From JASLDZ01 sp964242625 (GTDB taxonomy: Bacteria > Pseudomonadota > Alphaproteobacteria > Caulobacterales > Caulobacteraceae), in NCBI GenBank assembly GCA_964242625.1, contig CAXTAO010000006.1:1-64000 (forward strand): DNA of 64,000 nucleotides. Direction: 5' to 3'. The notes beneath the pieces were generated by a model, which was given only the letters and a program-made list of their open reading frames with translations, searched no databases and was not told where the DNA came from. Shown here piece by piece: positions 8,608 to 16,252 of this stretch. Each line of letters opens with the position of its first letter. Within the stretch, counting starts at the first letter, position 1. A program made the translations under genes and the position numbers.

Positions 8608-8638
8608 GGCCGTCGCGGGCGACCGCGACGGCCTTTTT
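8608..8638 (+). terminator. Rho-independent terminator after rplT
   Basis: A perfect 11-base-pair stem, GGCCGTCGCGG (8608-8618) with CCGCGACGGCC (8623-8633), is closed by the tetraloop GCGA and followed by five T. It ends the rpmI-rplT operon. Confidence 0.9.
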
Positions 8639-8659
8639 GCTGCCCACGCGGAAAGGGCC

Positions 8660-9111
8660 GCGCTTTGTTCTGTGAGCGTGGAGGGGGCCGCCGTGCTCGG
8701 TCGCGTCAAGGGACGCTTCGCTCTCCGCTGACGCTGCGCCCTTGACCCGCCCTGCGCTCGACGGCTGACCGGAAGGGTCGGGACGCGGGGCGTCCCTTCT
8801 TACTGTTCGACAACGCCTCCGGCGGGTCGAACACAGGGCTATGACTCTGAGGGTGGAGGCCAGCGCGGCGGTCGAACCCGCACCGCTTGGTCGCTCCAGA
8901 GAGCGCCGCCCGCCGATGGCGGGCGCTGGCAAGCTACAGCCCTGTGTTCGACGCGGGCCGCAGTCCAAGTCGAACTTCAACTACGGGACGCCCCGCGTCC
9001 CGACCCCTCCGGAACAGCCGTCGCGCGCAGGGCGGGTCAAGGGCGAAGAGCGAAGCGTCCCTTGGCGCGACCGAGCACGGCGGCCCCCTCCGCACTCACA
9101 GAACGAAGCGC
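8660..9111. repeat. Palindrome-rich intergenic element, copy 1 (452 bp)
   Basis: The element is bounded by GCGCTTTGTTCTG on the left and its near inverse CAGAACGAAGCGC on the right. Arms of about 150 bases are imperfect inverted repeats of each other (GGGGGCCGCCGTGCTCGG, then CCTTGACCCGCCCTGCG, then GGGACGCGGGGCGTCCC). Inside them a perfect 15-base inverted pair, GTCGAACACAGGGCT (8826-8840) and AGCCCTGTGTTCGAC (8938-8952), encloses a less conserved centre. A second copy is at 13887-14343 in the opposite orientation. No convincing protein is encoded. It fills most of the 608-base gap between rplT and prs and ends 28 bases before the prs promoter. It could be a MITE-like mobile element or a structured RNA. 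Confidence 0.85.
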
Positions 9112-9138
9112 CCGAGCCGCCAACGCGCCACGCTCGCC

Positions 9139-9164
9139 TTGCTCCTCCCCACCCCCCTGCTAGA
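9139..9164 (+). promoter_or_regulatory. Housekeeping sigma-type promoter of prs
   Basis: TTGCTC (9139-9144) and GCTAGA (9159-9164) with a 14-base spacer, ending 30 bases before the prs ATG. This fits the Caulobacter sigma-73 consensus and sits directly outside the palindromic element. Confidence 0.6.
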
Positions 9165-9193
9165 AGCCCGGCGCGGGGCGGGTGGAGAGGTCG

Positions 9194-10132
9194 ATGCGGC
9201 TCTTGGCGGGCAACTCCAACACGACCCTCGCCCAGGGCATCGCCGACTATCTCGACGTGCCGCTGACCCGCGCCCAGGTGCGCCGGTTCGCCGACCAGGA
9301 GATCTTCGTCACCATCGACGAGAACGTTCGCGGCGAGGACGTGTTCGTGATCCAGTCGACCAGCTACCCCGCCAACGACAACCTGATGGAGCTCCTGATC
9401 TGCGTGGACGCGCTGGTGCGCGCCTCGGCCAGGCGGGTGACCGCGGTGATCCCCTACTTCGGATACGCCCGCCAGGACCGTAAGACCGGCGGCCGCACGC
9501 CGATTTCGGCCAAGCTCGTCGCCAACCTGATCACCCGCGCCGGCGCCGACCGGGTGCTGACGATGGATCTGCACGCCGGCCAGATCCAGGGATTCTTCGA
9601 CATCCCCACCGACAACCTCGTGGCTTTCAAGGTGATGGCCGACGATCTGCGCGCGCATCACGGGCCGCGCGCGTCCGAACTGATGATCGTCTCGCCCGAC
9701 GTAGGGGGGGTGGTGCGTGCGCGCGCCCTGGCCGACCGGCTGAACGCCGACCTCGCCATCGTCGACAAGCGCCGCTCGGCCCCTGGCGAGAGCGAGGTGA
9801 TGAACATCATCGGCGAGGTCGCGGGCCGCTCGTGCATACTGTTCGACGACATCGCCGACTCGGCTGGCACGCTCTGCAACGCCGCCAAGGCGCTGGCCGA
9901 CGCGGGCGCCGTGGAGGTGTCGGCCTATGTCAGCCACGGCGTGCTCTCGGGCGCGGCGTCCGACCGGGTGCAGCGCTCGGTGCTGCGCGAGCTCGTCATC
10001 ACCGACTCGATCGAGGCCTCGGAGCTCGTGCGCGGCGCGTCCAAGGTGCGACACATCTCCATCGCACCGCTGATCGGTGAGGCGATCCGGCGCATCGCCA
10101 ACGAGGAGTCGGTGTCTAAGCTCTTCGACTGA
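9194..10132 (+). CDS. prs: Ribose-phosphate pyrophosphokinase (PRPP synthetase)
   Basis: A 312-residue enzyme making PRPP from ribose 5-phosphate and ATP, for purine, pyrimidine, histidine and NAD synthesis. It shows the family's GNSNTTLAQGIADYL start, the ATP-loop region PYFGYARQDRK, the metal-binding MDLHAGQIQGFF and the PRPP-binding loop around CILFDDIADSAGTLCNAA. The ATG at 9194 is preferred over the GTG four codons upstream, because class I enzymes begin close to this residue. It is preceded by its own promoter and the palindromic element. Confidence 0.98.
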   Translation: MRLLAGNSNTTLAQGIADYLDVPLTRAQVRRFADQEIFVTIDENVRGEDVFVIQSTSYPANDNLMELLICVDALVRASARRVTAVIPYFGYARQDRKTGGRTPISAKLVANLITRAGADRVLTMDLHAGQIQGFFDIPTDNLVAFKVMADDLRAHHGPRASELMIVSPDVGGVVRARALADRLNADLAIVDKRRSAPGESEVMNIIGEVAGRSCILFDDIADSAGTLCNAAKALADAGAVEVSAYVSHGVLSGAASDRVQRSVLRELVITDSIEASELVRGASKVRHISIAPLIGEAIRRIANEESVSKLFD

Positions 10133-10168
10133 CCGCGCCCCGCCACGTTTCGGTCGATCCCGGTATGC

Positions 10169-10183
10169 TAAACGCCTCGTTAA
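10169..10183 (+). promoter_or_regulatory. Possible CtrA-like box (one mismatch)
   Basis: The 15 bases TAAACGCCTCGTTAA match the CtrA recognition pattern TTAA-N7-TTAA at seven of eight defined positions. They lie about 85 bases before the secreted protein gene at 10268. In such GC-rich DNA TTAA is scarce, but one mismatched site is weak evidence. Confidence 0.25.
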
Positions 10184-10267
10184 GGCTGAGACGCCACACC
10201 GGGACCGTCGGCGCGGTGCTTGCGCGCCTCCGCCCCTTGTCCCGCCCGCGCACTGGGAAGCTTGGCC

Positions 10268-11392
10268 ATGAACACACGCCGTCCTCTCGCTGAGCTTTGC
10301 GGCGCCGTCGCCGTGTCGGCCTTGGTCTTGGGCGTGGCCGCCCCCGCCGGCGCCGGCATTTTCGGCGGCAAGAAGAAGCCGCCGCCCGAGCCGGTGGCCG
10401 TGGCGCCGCCCGCCCCGCCGCCCGTGGCGCTCTCCGGCCACGTCATCGAGGCCGCCAGCGCCTACCGCGCCTACATGCGCCGCGCAGGCGCGGTCAGCGC
10501 GGCGTTCGCCAACGGCGACGCGATCGAGAGCGCGCTGATCTCGGCCGCCCAGTCCGAGCCGGGGCAGCTGTCGCGCGGGGCGGTGGCCTACGCCGCCCTG
10601 CTCGCCCTGCAGGACCCGGCGTTCGTGGCGGGGGTGCGCACCTACGCCGCTGACCCGGGCACGCGGGCGGAGGTGGCGCGCCGCCTCGTCGCCAATCCCG
10701 ACTACGCCGCCCAGCTGCCGGGGGCCGCGACCGCCGCCGCGCTCGTGACCTCCTCGATGAACGCCGACGGCGCGCGGGTCGCCGGCACGGGCTTCCTGGT
10801 CAAGCAGGCCGCCTACGACATCCAGCACACCAAGTGGTCGCTGGGCGCGGTGCCCGACCGCCCCGGCCGGCTCGCCCGCGCCAAGACCGTCTCCACCTCG
10901 ACCATGGCGCCGGAGGCGGCGGAGGTTGCGGAGATGCGGCTGGCGGTGCCGGGGGCCGATCCGGCCGGCGGCGCGTCGCACATCCAGCCCGTCGCGCCGC
11001 TCGCCCCTGCGACGCCTCCGTACGCGCCGACCGTCTCGCGCGGGCTGGCGGTGGCCGCCCTGGCGGCCCTGGGCGTGGCGGGCGACGACAACGACGCCCA
11101 GGTTCAGTCGGTGATGTCCGACCCGGCGAACGGCTTCTGCCTCAACATGTCGAAGCTGAACCTCTACCAGTGCCTGGCGGTGGCCAAACCCTATTACGAG
11201 GACGTGTTCTGCCTGGGCCAGCACGTGCTGATCGACACGGGGCAGTGCATCTCCAAGGGCGCGGGCGGCGCGCCGCCCTCCACCGCGCTGGTGCCGGCCA
11301 ACATCCCCGCGCCCACCATCGCCAGTCCCGTGGCGCTGGTGGTGCCCCCGGCGGCTCCGGAAGCGCGGCGCGGGCGACCCTCGGCGCGCTAG
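10268..11392 (+). CDS. Secreted protein of unknown function
   Basis: A 374-residue protein with a signal peptide (residues 1-29, hydrophobic VSALVLGVAAPAGA) followed by a short KKK and Pro-rich linker. The mature part is mostly alpha-helical. It has a C-terminal region with four cysteines (GFCLNMSKLNLYQCLAVAK, then VFCLGQHVLIDTGQCIS), likely paired as disulfides in the periplasm. The region between has weakly conserved Ala/Pro-rich stretches. I do not recognise the family; similar proteins seem to occur in Caulobacterales, but that is from memory. The 135-base gap before it contains a possible CtrA-like box. Confidence 0.7.
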   Translation: MNTRRPLAELCGAVAVSALVLGVAAPAGAGIFGGKKKPPPEPVAVAPPAPPPVALSGHVIEAASAYRAYMRRAGAVSAAFANGDAIESALISAAQSEPGQLSRGAVAYAALLALQDPAFVAGVRTYAADPGTRAEVARRLVANPDYAAQLPGAATAAALVTSSMNADGARVAGTGFLVKQAAYDIQHTKWSLGAVPDRPGRLARAKTVSTSTMAPEAAEVAEMRLAVPGADPAGGASHIQPVAPLAPATPPYAPTVSRGLAVAALAALGVAGDDNDAQVQSVMSDPANGFCLNMSKLNLYQCLAVAKPYYEDVFCLGQHVLIDTGQCISKGAGGAPPSTALVPANIPAPTIASPVALVVPPAAPEARRGRPSAR

Positions 11393-11473
11393 CTCGCCGC
11401 CCTCGGCGCACGGGGTCGGCCGGCGTTGCGCGCCGGCGCCTCAGCGTGTAAGGACCCGCCTCCCGCTTCCGCA

Positions 11474-11507
11474 CCGCCGCGCGAGCCTTGAACAGCTTGC
11501 GCGGCGG
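11474..11507. other. Hairpin upstream of rplY
   Basis: CCGCCGCGC (11474-11482) and GCGCGGCGG (11499-11507) form a perfect nine-pair stem with a 16-base loop, 40 bases before rplY. No T run follows. It could be a weak terminator of the preceding gene or part of the rplY leader. Confidence 0.35.
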
Positions 11508-11546
11508 CGCGCATTTCACGCCACCCCTTCAGCCCAGACGCGAACC

Positions 11547-12365
11547 ATGGCCGACATCGAGCTCAACGTCGAAGTTCGCGAGCGCACCGGCAGCGGCGGC
11601 GCCCGCGCCGCGCGCCGCGAGGGCAAGGTGCCCGGCGTGCTCTACGGCGGCCCCCGCGGCCCCGTGCCGATCGCCGCCAACGAGAACGCCTTTCGCAAGG
11701 CGCTCTACACGGGCAAGCTCCTCGGCCACCTGATCACGCTGAAGTACGGCGCCGAGACCCAGCCGGTGATCGCGCGCGACGTGCAGTTCGATCCGGTGAG
11801 CGATCGCCCCATGCACTTCGACCTGTTCCGGGTGGACGCGCACCAGCTGGTCAAGATCGCCGTGCCCGTGCACTTCCAGCACCAGGACGAGTGCCGCGGG
11901 CTGAAGCGCGGCGGCACGCTCAACATCGCCCGCCACGAGGTGGAGATCTGGGCGCCGGCCGACGAGATCCCCGAGCAGCTCGAGGTCGACCTCAAGGGTC
12001 TGGACGTGGGCGACGCGGTGCGCTGGTCGTCGGTCAAGGTGGCCGCCGGCATCGAGCCCGCCATCACCGACCGTGATTTCGTGATCGCCACCATCGCGGG
12101 CACCTCGGCCATGGCGTCCATGGACGCCGCGGTCGACGCCGCCGTCGCCGAAGCGCAGTCGGGCGCCGCCCAGACCGGCGGCGAGGTCGACGTGGCCGCC
12201 GTCGCCGCGGCCGCCGCCGCCGCCGTGGAGGCCGCCGCCGCCGAGGGCCGCGACGCCGAGAGCGCCGCCCACGCGGTGGCCGCCGACGCCGTGCCCTCCG
12301 CACCCGACACGGTCGCCGAGGAGGCCGAGGCCGAGGCGAAGGACGTGCCGGCCGACAACGGCTGA
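11547..12365 (+). CDS. rplY: 50S ribosomal protein L25/general stress protein Ctc
   Basis: A 272-residue L25 of the long (TL5/Ctc) type, binding 5S rRNA. It has the N-terminal L25 domain (ADIELNVEVRERTGSGGARA, then GKVPGVLYGG) and the TL5 C-terminal beta domain with LEVDLKGLDVGDAVRW. Beyond about residue 190 it ends in an Ala/Glu/Val-rich low-complexity tail that makes it longer than most family members (about 200). It is followed 84 bases later by pth, a common alphaproteobacterial pairing, with a terminator-like hairpin between them. Confidence 0.96.
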   Translation: MADIELNVEVRERTGSGGARAARREGKVPGVLYGGPRGPVPIAANENAFRKALYTGKLLGHLITLKYGAETQPVIARDVQFDPVSDRPMHFDLFRVDAHQLVKIAVPVHFQHQDECRGLKRGGTLNIARHEVEIWAPADEIPEQLEVDLKGLDVGDAVRWSSVKVAAGIEPAITDRDFVIATIAGTSAMASMDAAVDAAVAEAQSGAAQTGGEVDVAAVAAAAAAAVEAAAAEGRDAESAAHAVAADAVPSAPDTVAEEAEAEAKDVPADNG

Positions 12366-12389
12366 GCGCCCGTCATCCTGGATCGCTGA

Positions 12390-12423
12390 GCGGGCGCGTC
12401 CTATGGGCGCGCCCGCTTCGTTT
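12390..12423 (+). terminator. Hairpin terminator after rplY
   Basis: GCGGGCGCG (12390-12398) pairs perfectly with CGCGCCCGC (12408-12416), with a nine-base loop, followed by TTCGTTTG. It lies between rplY and pth and may attenuate rather than fully stop read-through. Confidence 0.65.
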
Positions 12424-12449
12424 GAGCGCCCGGCGCGAGGAGCTCGCCC

Positions 12450-13061
12450 ATGCTGATCCTCGCCGGCCTCGGCAACCCCGGTCCCAAGCACGCCGGCCAG
12501 CGACACAACGTGGGCTTCCTGGCGGTGGACGCCCTGCACGACCGATGGCGCTTCGCCCCCTGGCGCGGCCGGTTCCAGGGGTTCGCCGCGGAGGGGGCGA
12601 TCGGCGACACGCGCGCGCTCCTCCTCAAACCGCAGACCTTCATGAACGACAGCGGCCGCTCGGTCGCCGAGGTGGCGCGCTTCTACAAGACGCCGCTGTC
12701 GGAGCTTGTGGTGTTCTATGACGAGATCGACATGGCTCCTGGCCGCTTCCGCATGAAGACGGGCGGAGGGGCTGCGGGGCACAACGGCATCCGCTCCATC
12801 GCCAGCCACCTCGGTCCCGACTTCCGCCGCGCGCGGATCGGCGTGGGCCATCCGGGAACCAAGGAGCGCGTCATGGGCCACGTGCTGTCGGACTTCGGCC
12901 GCGCCGACCGCGCCTGGCTCGATCCGCTGTTGCGCGAGCTGGCCGACGCCGCGCCCATGCTCGCCGTGGGCGAGGACGAGCGCTACCAGGCGGAGGTGAT
13001 GCGGCTTGCGCCCTCGCCCAATTTCGACAGCCGCGCCCGCAACCGCGACGGCGAGGCGTGA
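12450..13061 (+). CDS. pth: Peptidyl-tRNA hydrolase
   Basis: A 203-residue enzyme that frees tRNA from stalled peptidyl-tRNA. It has the family start MLILAGLGNPGPKHAGQRHN with the catalytic histidine in RHNVGF (about residue 24), the LLKPQTFMNDSG motif, the DEIDMAPGRFRMK region and GGGAAGHNGIRSI. Length is normal for the family. It follows rplY, as in many relatives. Confidence 0.97.
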   Translation: MLILAGLGNPGPKHAGQRHNVGFLAVDALHDRWRFAPWRGRFQGFAAEGAIGDTRALLLKPQTFMNDSGRSVAEVARFYKTPLSELVVFYDEIDMAPGRFRMKTGGGAAGHNGIRSIASHLGPDFRRARIGVGHPGTKERVMGHVLSDFGRADRAWLDPLLRELADAAPMLAVGEDERYQAEVMRLAPSPNFDSRARNRDGEA

Positions 13062-13104
13062 CCCCCGCTTCCAAGCCTGCGGCGACGCGGCCTAGATTGT
13101 CCTC

Positions 13105-13839
13105 ATGCCGCTGACGCTCGTCATCGCCTCCTTCGCCTTCGCCATCGCCATGTGCTGGCACGCGGTGAAGACGGGGCAGCAGCAGTTCTGGCTGTGGGCC
13201 ATCCTGGTCTTCCAGCCGATCGGCGGGCTGGCCTATCTCTTCATCGTCGTGCTTCCAGGCCTGTTCGGCGGGCCGACCGCGCGCAAGGCGGCCGCGGGCG
13301 CGCGGCGGGTGATCGACCCCGGGCGCGAGCACCGCGAGGCGCTGGAGGCGCTGGACCTCGCCCCCACCGTGCACAACCGCATGCGGCTGGCCGCAGCCGC
13401 CGCGGGGCTCGGCCGCTGGGAGGAGGCGGAGGCGCAGTACCGCGAGGCGGCCACGGGCGTGCACGCCGACGACCCGGCTCTGAGGCTCGGCCGCGTCAAG
13501 GCGCTTTTGGAACTCGACCGCGCGCCGGAGGCGTTGCCCCTCGCCGAGGCGCTGCGCCGCGACGAGGAGTTCCCCGCCTCGCCCGACGCGATCCTGGCCT
13601 ACGCCCGCACGCTGGACGCAACCGGCCGCCCGGTCGAGGCGGAGACCGCCTACCGGGAGGCCTACGCCCGCATGCCGGGGTTCGAGGCGATCGCCCGCTA
13701 TGCCGCCTTCCTGGGCCGCGCCGGCCGCACCGCCGACGCCCAGACGCTCCTGGCCGACATGGACGAGCGAGTCGCCCGCCTCCACGGCCCCTTCGCGCGC
13801 GAGGCGCGGGCGTGGCGGGAGCTGGCGGCGAGGCGGTGA
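13105..13839 (+). CDS. Membrane-anchored TPR protein
   Basis: A 244-residue protein. Two N-terminal hydrophobic segments (about residues 2-16 and 28-52, the second with ILVFQPIGGLAYLFIVVLPG) anchor it, and the remainder is tetratricopeptide repeats (for example RLAAAAAGLGRWEEAEAQYR and YARTLDATGRPVEAETAYR, each matching the TPR spacing of small and large residues). Such phospholipase D-nuclease N-terminal-like plus TPR proteins are common in Caulobacterales; their function is unknown. CCTAGATT just before the start may be a -10 element, but no good -35 is seen. Confidence 0.8.
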   Translation: MPLTLVIASFAFAIAMCWHAVKTGQQQFWLWAILVFQPIGGLAYLFIVVLPGLFGGPTARKAAAGARRVIDPGREHREALEALDLAPTVHNRMRLAAAAAGLGRWEEAEAQYREAATGVHADDPALRLGRVKALLELDRAPEALPLAEALRRDEEFPASPDAILAYARTLDATGRPVEAETAYREAYARMPGFEAIARYAAFLGRAGRTADAQTLLADMDERVARLHGPFAREARAWRELAARR

Positions 13840-13886
13840 GGGTGGACGAGGGCGAGCGCCGTCGCTTGGCGGAGCGGGCATCTCCG

Positions 13887-14343
13887 GCGCTTCGTTCTGA
13901 CGCCGGGTTGGGCCGCCGTGCTCGGCCGCGTCAAGGGACGCTTCGCTCTTCGCCCTTGACCCGCCCTGCGCTCGACGGCTGACCGGAGGCGTCGGGACGC
14001 GGGGCGTCCCGTAGTTGAAGTTCGACTTGGCCTGCGGCCCGCGTCGAACACAGGGCTGTACTTGCCAGAGCCCGCCATCGATGGGCGGGGCGCACGGGAG
14101 CCACGGAGCCGCTCGGGCTCAACCGTTACAGCGGTCTCCACCCTCCCAGGCATAGCCCTGTGTTCGACCCGCCGGAGGCGTTGTCGAACATCTTAGGAAG
14201 GGACGCCCCGCGTCCCGACCCCTTCGGTCAGCCGTCGCGCGGAGGGCGGGTCAAGGCAGGCGCGGCACGCGCCTCCTGCGCAAGCAGGTCGCCTTAACGC
14301 GCCCGAGCACGGCGGCCCCCTCCGCGCTCGCAGAATGAAGCGC
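13887..14343. repeat. Palindrome-rich intergenic element, copy 2 (457 bp), inverted
   Basis: The reverse complement of this stretch aligns with copy 1 (8660-9111) along nearly its full length. The edges are GCGCTTCGTTCTG and CAGAATGAAGCGC, with the same arms and the same perfect 15-base inner pair (14043-14057 and 14154-14168). The asymmetric inner flanks (GTAGTTGAAGTTCGACTT on the left here, on the right in copy 1) show that the two copies lie in opposite orientation. The central loop differs most. It occupies most of the 609-base gap between the TPR gene and ychF; the 47 bases before it hold nothing recognisable, and the ychF promoter follows within 60 bases. Confidence 0.85.
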
Positions 14344-14396
14344 CCAACCACTCCGACTCCGCGCGGAGAACCCGCGTCGCTCTCCCCCGCGTTCCC

Positions 14397-14418
14397 TTGC
14401 GAGCCCCGCTCGGCTAAC
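14397..14418 (+). promoter_or_regulatory. Housekeeping sigma-type promoter of ychF
   Basis: TTGCGA (14397-14402) and GCTAAC (14413-14418) with a 10-base spacer, ending 30 bases before the ychF ATG. It lies just outside copy 2 of the palindromic element, as the prs promoter does for copy 1. Confidence 0.5.
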
Positions 14419-14448
14419 ACCGGCGCCTCTCCACCCGCCCGAGCTCCC

Positions 14449-15549
14449 ATGGCCCTGAAAGTCGCCATCGTCGGCCTGCCCAACGTCGGCAAGTCGACCC
14501 TCTTCAACGCCCTGACGCAGACGGCCGCGGCCCAGGCGGCGAACTATCCGTTCTGCACCATCGAGCCCAACGTCGGCGACGTGGCGGTGCCCGAGCCGCG
14601 GCTCGACGCCCTGGCCGCCATCGCCGGGTCCAAGGAGATCATCCCCGCGCGGATCAACTTCGTCGATGTGGCGGGGCTCGTGCGCGGCGCGTCGAAGGGT
14701 GAGGGGCTCGGCAACCAGTTCCTGGCCAACATCCGCGACTGCCAAGCCGTGGCCTTCGTCGCGCGCTGCTTCGAGGACGGCGACGTCACCCACGTCGAGG
14801 GGCGCGTCGATCCCCTGGCCGACCTCGAGATCATCGAGACCGAGCTGATGCTGGCCGATTTCGAGAGCCTGGAGAAGCGCCTCCCCGCGCTCGAGAAGAA
14901 GGCCAAGACGGGCGGCGACAAGGAAGCGGCGGCCACCGCCCGGCTGGCGCGCCTGGCCCTGGACGCGTTGAACGCCGGCCGCCCCGCGCGCACCGCCGCC
15001 GTGCCCGCCGAGGACCGGCGCGCGTGGGAGATGCTGCAGCTCCTGACCGCGCTCCCCGCCCTCTACGTCTGCAACGTCGACGAGGAGTCGGCCGCCACCG
15101 GCAACGCGCTCTCCGCCGAGGTGGAGGCGCGCGCGCGCGCGGACGGGGCCGAGAGCGTGGTGATCTCCGCCAAGATCGAGAGCGAGATCGCCCTCCTCGA
15201 CCCGGCCGAGCGCGCCGACTTCCTGGAGACGCTCGGCCTCACCGAGCCCGGGCTGAACCGGCTGATCCGCGGCGCCTACGCCCTCCTCGGCCTGCAGACC
15301 TACTTCACCGCCGGACCGAAGGAGAGCCGCGCCTGGACGATCCCCGTCGGGGCGACCGCCCCCCAGGCGGCGGGGGTCATCCACTCCGACTTCGAGCGCG
15401 GCTTCATCCGCGCCGAGACCATCGCCTTCCCCGACTACGTCGCGCTGAAGGGCGAGGCCGGCGCGCGCGACGCGGGCAAGCTGCGCGCCGAGGGCAAGGC
15501 CTATGTGGTCCGCGACGGCGACGTGATGAACTTCCTCTTCAACACCTGA
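14449..15549 (+). CDS. ychF: Redox-regulated ATPase YchF
   Basis: A 366-residue Obg-related P-loop ATPase that associates with ribosomes and the stress response. It has the P loop GLPNVGKSTLFNALT (residues 8-22), NYPFCTIEPNVG, switch DVAGLVRGASKGEG, and NVDEE in place of the GTPase NKxD motif, which explains ATP preference in this family. The C-terminal TGS domain is present (AYVVRDGDVMNFLFN). The ATG at 14449 is chosen because the family starts at MALKVAIVGLPNVG. The next gene starts 14 bases after its stop. Confidence 0.97.
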   Translation: MALKVAIVGLPNVGKSTLFNALTQTAAAQAANYPFCTIEPNVGDVAVPEPRLDALAAIAGSKEIIPARINFVDVAGLVRGASKGEGLGNQFLANIRDCQAVAFVARCFEDGDVTHVEGRVDPLADLEIIETELMLADFESLEKRLPALEKKAKTGGDKEAAATARLARLALDALNAGRPARTAAVPAEDRRAWEMLQLLTALPALYVCNVDEESAATGNALSAEVEARARADGAESVVISAKIESEIALLDPAERADFLETLGLTEPGLNRLIRGAYALLGLQTYFTAGPKESRAWTIPVGATAPQAAGVIHSDFERGFIRAETIAFPDYVALKGEAGARDAGKLRAEGKAYVVRDGDVMNFLFNT

Positions 15550-15563
15550 AGCGCGAGGCCCCC

Positions 15564-16241
15564 GTGAAGCGCATCACCCTCGAGTCCAAGATCGACGGCT
15601 TCGGCTTCGAGGCGCTGCACGCCCCGGCGCAGGGGGCGCGGCGTGGCGGCGTGGTCGTCTTGCAGGAGATCTTCGGGCTGGACCGCTTCGTCGAGGCGGA
15701 TGTCGCGCGCTGGTCGGGGCTGGGCTTCGAGGTCATGGCGCCGTCGTTGTTCGACCGCGCCGAGCCGGGCTTTGTGGCCGACCACGACGAGGACGGCGTG
15801 CGCGCCGGCCAGCGTTACGCACAGGCAGTGGGGCTGGACGCCGCGGGCTACGACGTCGAGACCTGCATCGACCAGCTGACCACACGTGGCCCCGCCTTCG
15901 TGGTGGGCTACTGCTACGGCGGCTCGCTGGCGTGGCTGGCCGCCTGCAAGGTCGACACCCTGGCGGCCGCCTCCTGCTACTACGGCGGGCTGATCTCCAA
16001 GCACGCCACCGCGCGGCTCCTGTGCCCGACGATCGTGCACTACGGCGGGGCCGACCCGCACATCCCGGCCGAGCACGACGCGGGGCTCGTGCGCCGGGCG
16101 CACCCCGACACCGCCGTGCACGTCTACGAGGGCGCGGGCCACGGCTTCAACAACGAGGGCGCGCCCGCCTACCACCGCGAGGCGGCCGAGCTGGCGCGGG
16201 CCCGCACGCTGGAGCTGTTCGCCGCCAACGGCGCGGGCTGA
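15564..16241 (+). CDS. Dienelactone hydrolase family protein
   Basis: A 225-residue alpha/beta hydrolase. The catalytic triad of dienelactone hydrolase is readable: Cys in GYCYGGSLAW, Asp in YGGADPHIP and His in GAGHGFNN. The glutamate in VVLQEIFGLD fits the Glu that activates the cysteine. Real substrates are unknown; in bacteria without chlorocatechol pathways these enzymes are general hydrolases. The GTG at 15564 gives a family-sized protein. It lies between ychF and dapE with gaps of 14 and 11 bases, so the three are probably co-transcribed. Confidence 0.88.
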   Translation: MKRITLESKIDGFGFEALHAPAQGARRGGVVVLQEIFGLDRFVEADVARWSGLGFEVMAPSLFDRAEPGFVADHDEDGVRAGQRYAQAVGLDAAGYDVETCIDQLTTRGPAFVVGYCYGGSLAWLAACKVDTLAAASCYYGGLISKHATARLLCPTIVHYGGADPHIPAEHDAGLVRRAHPDTAVHVYEGAGHGFNNEGAPAYHREAAELARARTLELFAANGAG

Positions 16242-16252
16242 GTTCGATACCC

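Noticed and set aside
8660..9111. Short protein frames within the palindromic element
   Set aside because: Frames on both strands give Arg/Pro-rich peptides; symmetry explains their presence, and neither start signals nor conservation of one frame between the copies is seen.
8981..11224. 747-codon minus-strand frame across prs and the secreted protein gene
   Set aside because: Antisense to two well-supported genes and to the repeat; no recognisable domain.
12180..12360. GCC/GCG-rich tandem-like stretch at the end of rplY
   Set aside because: It encodes the low-complexity Ala/Glu tail; the units are not regular enough to call a DNA repeat.
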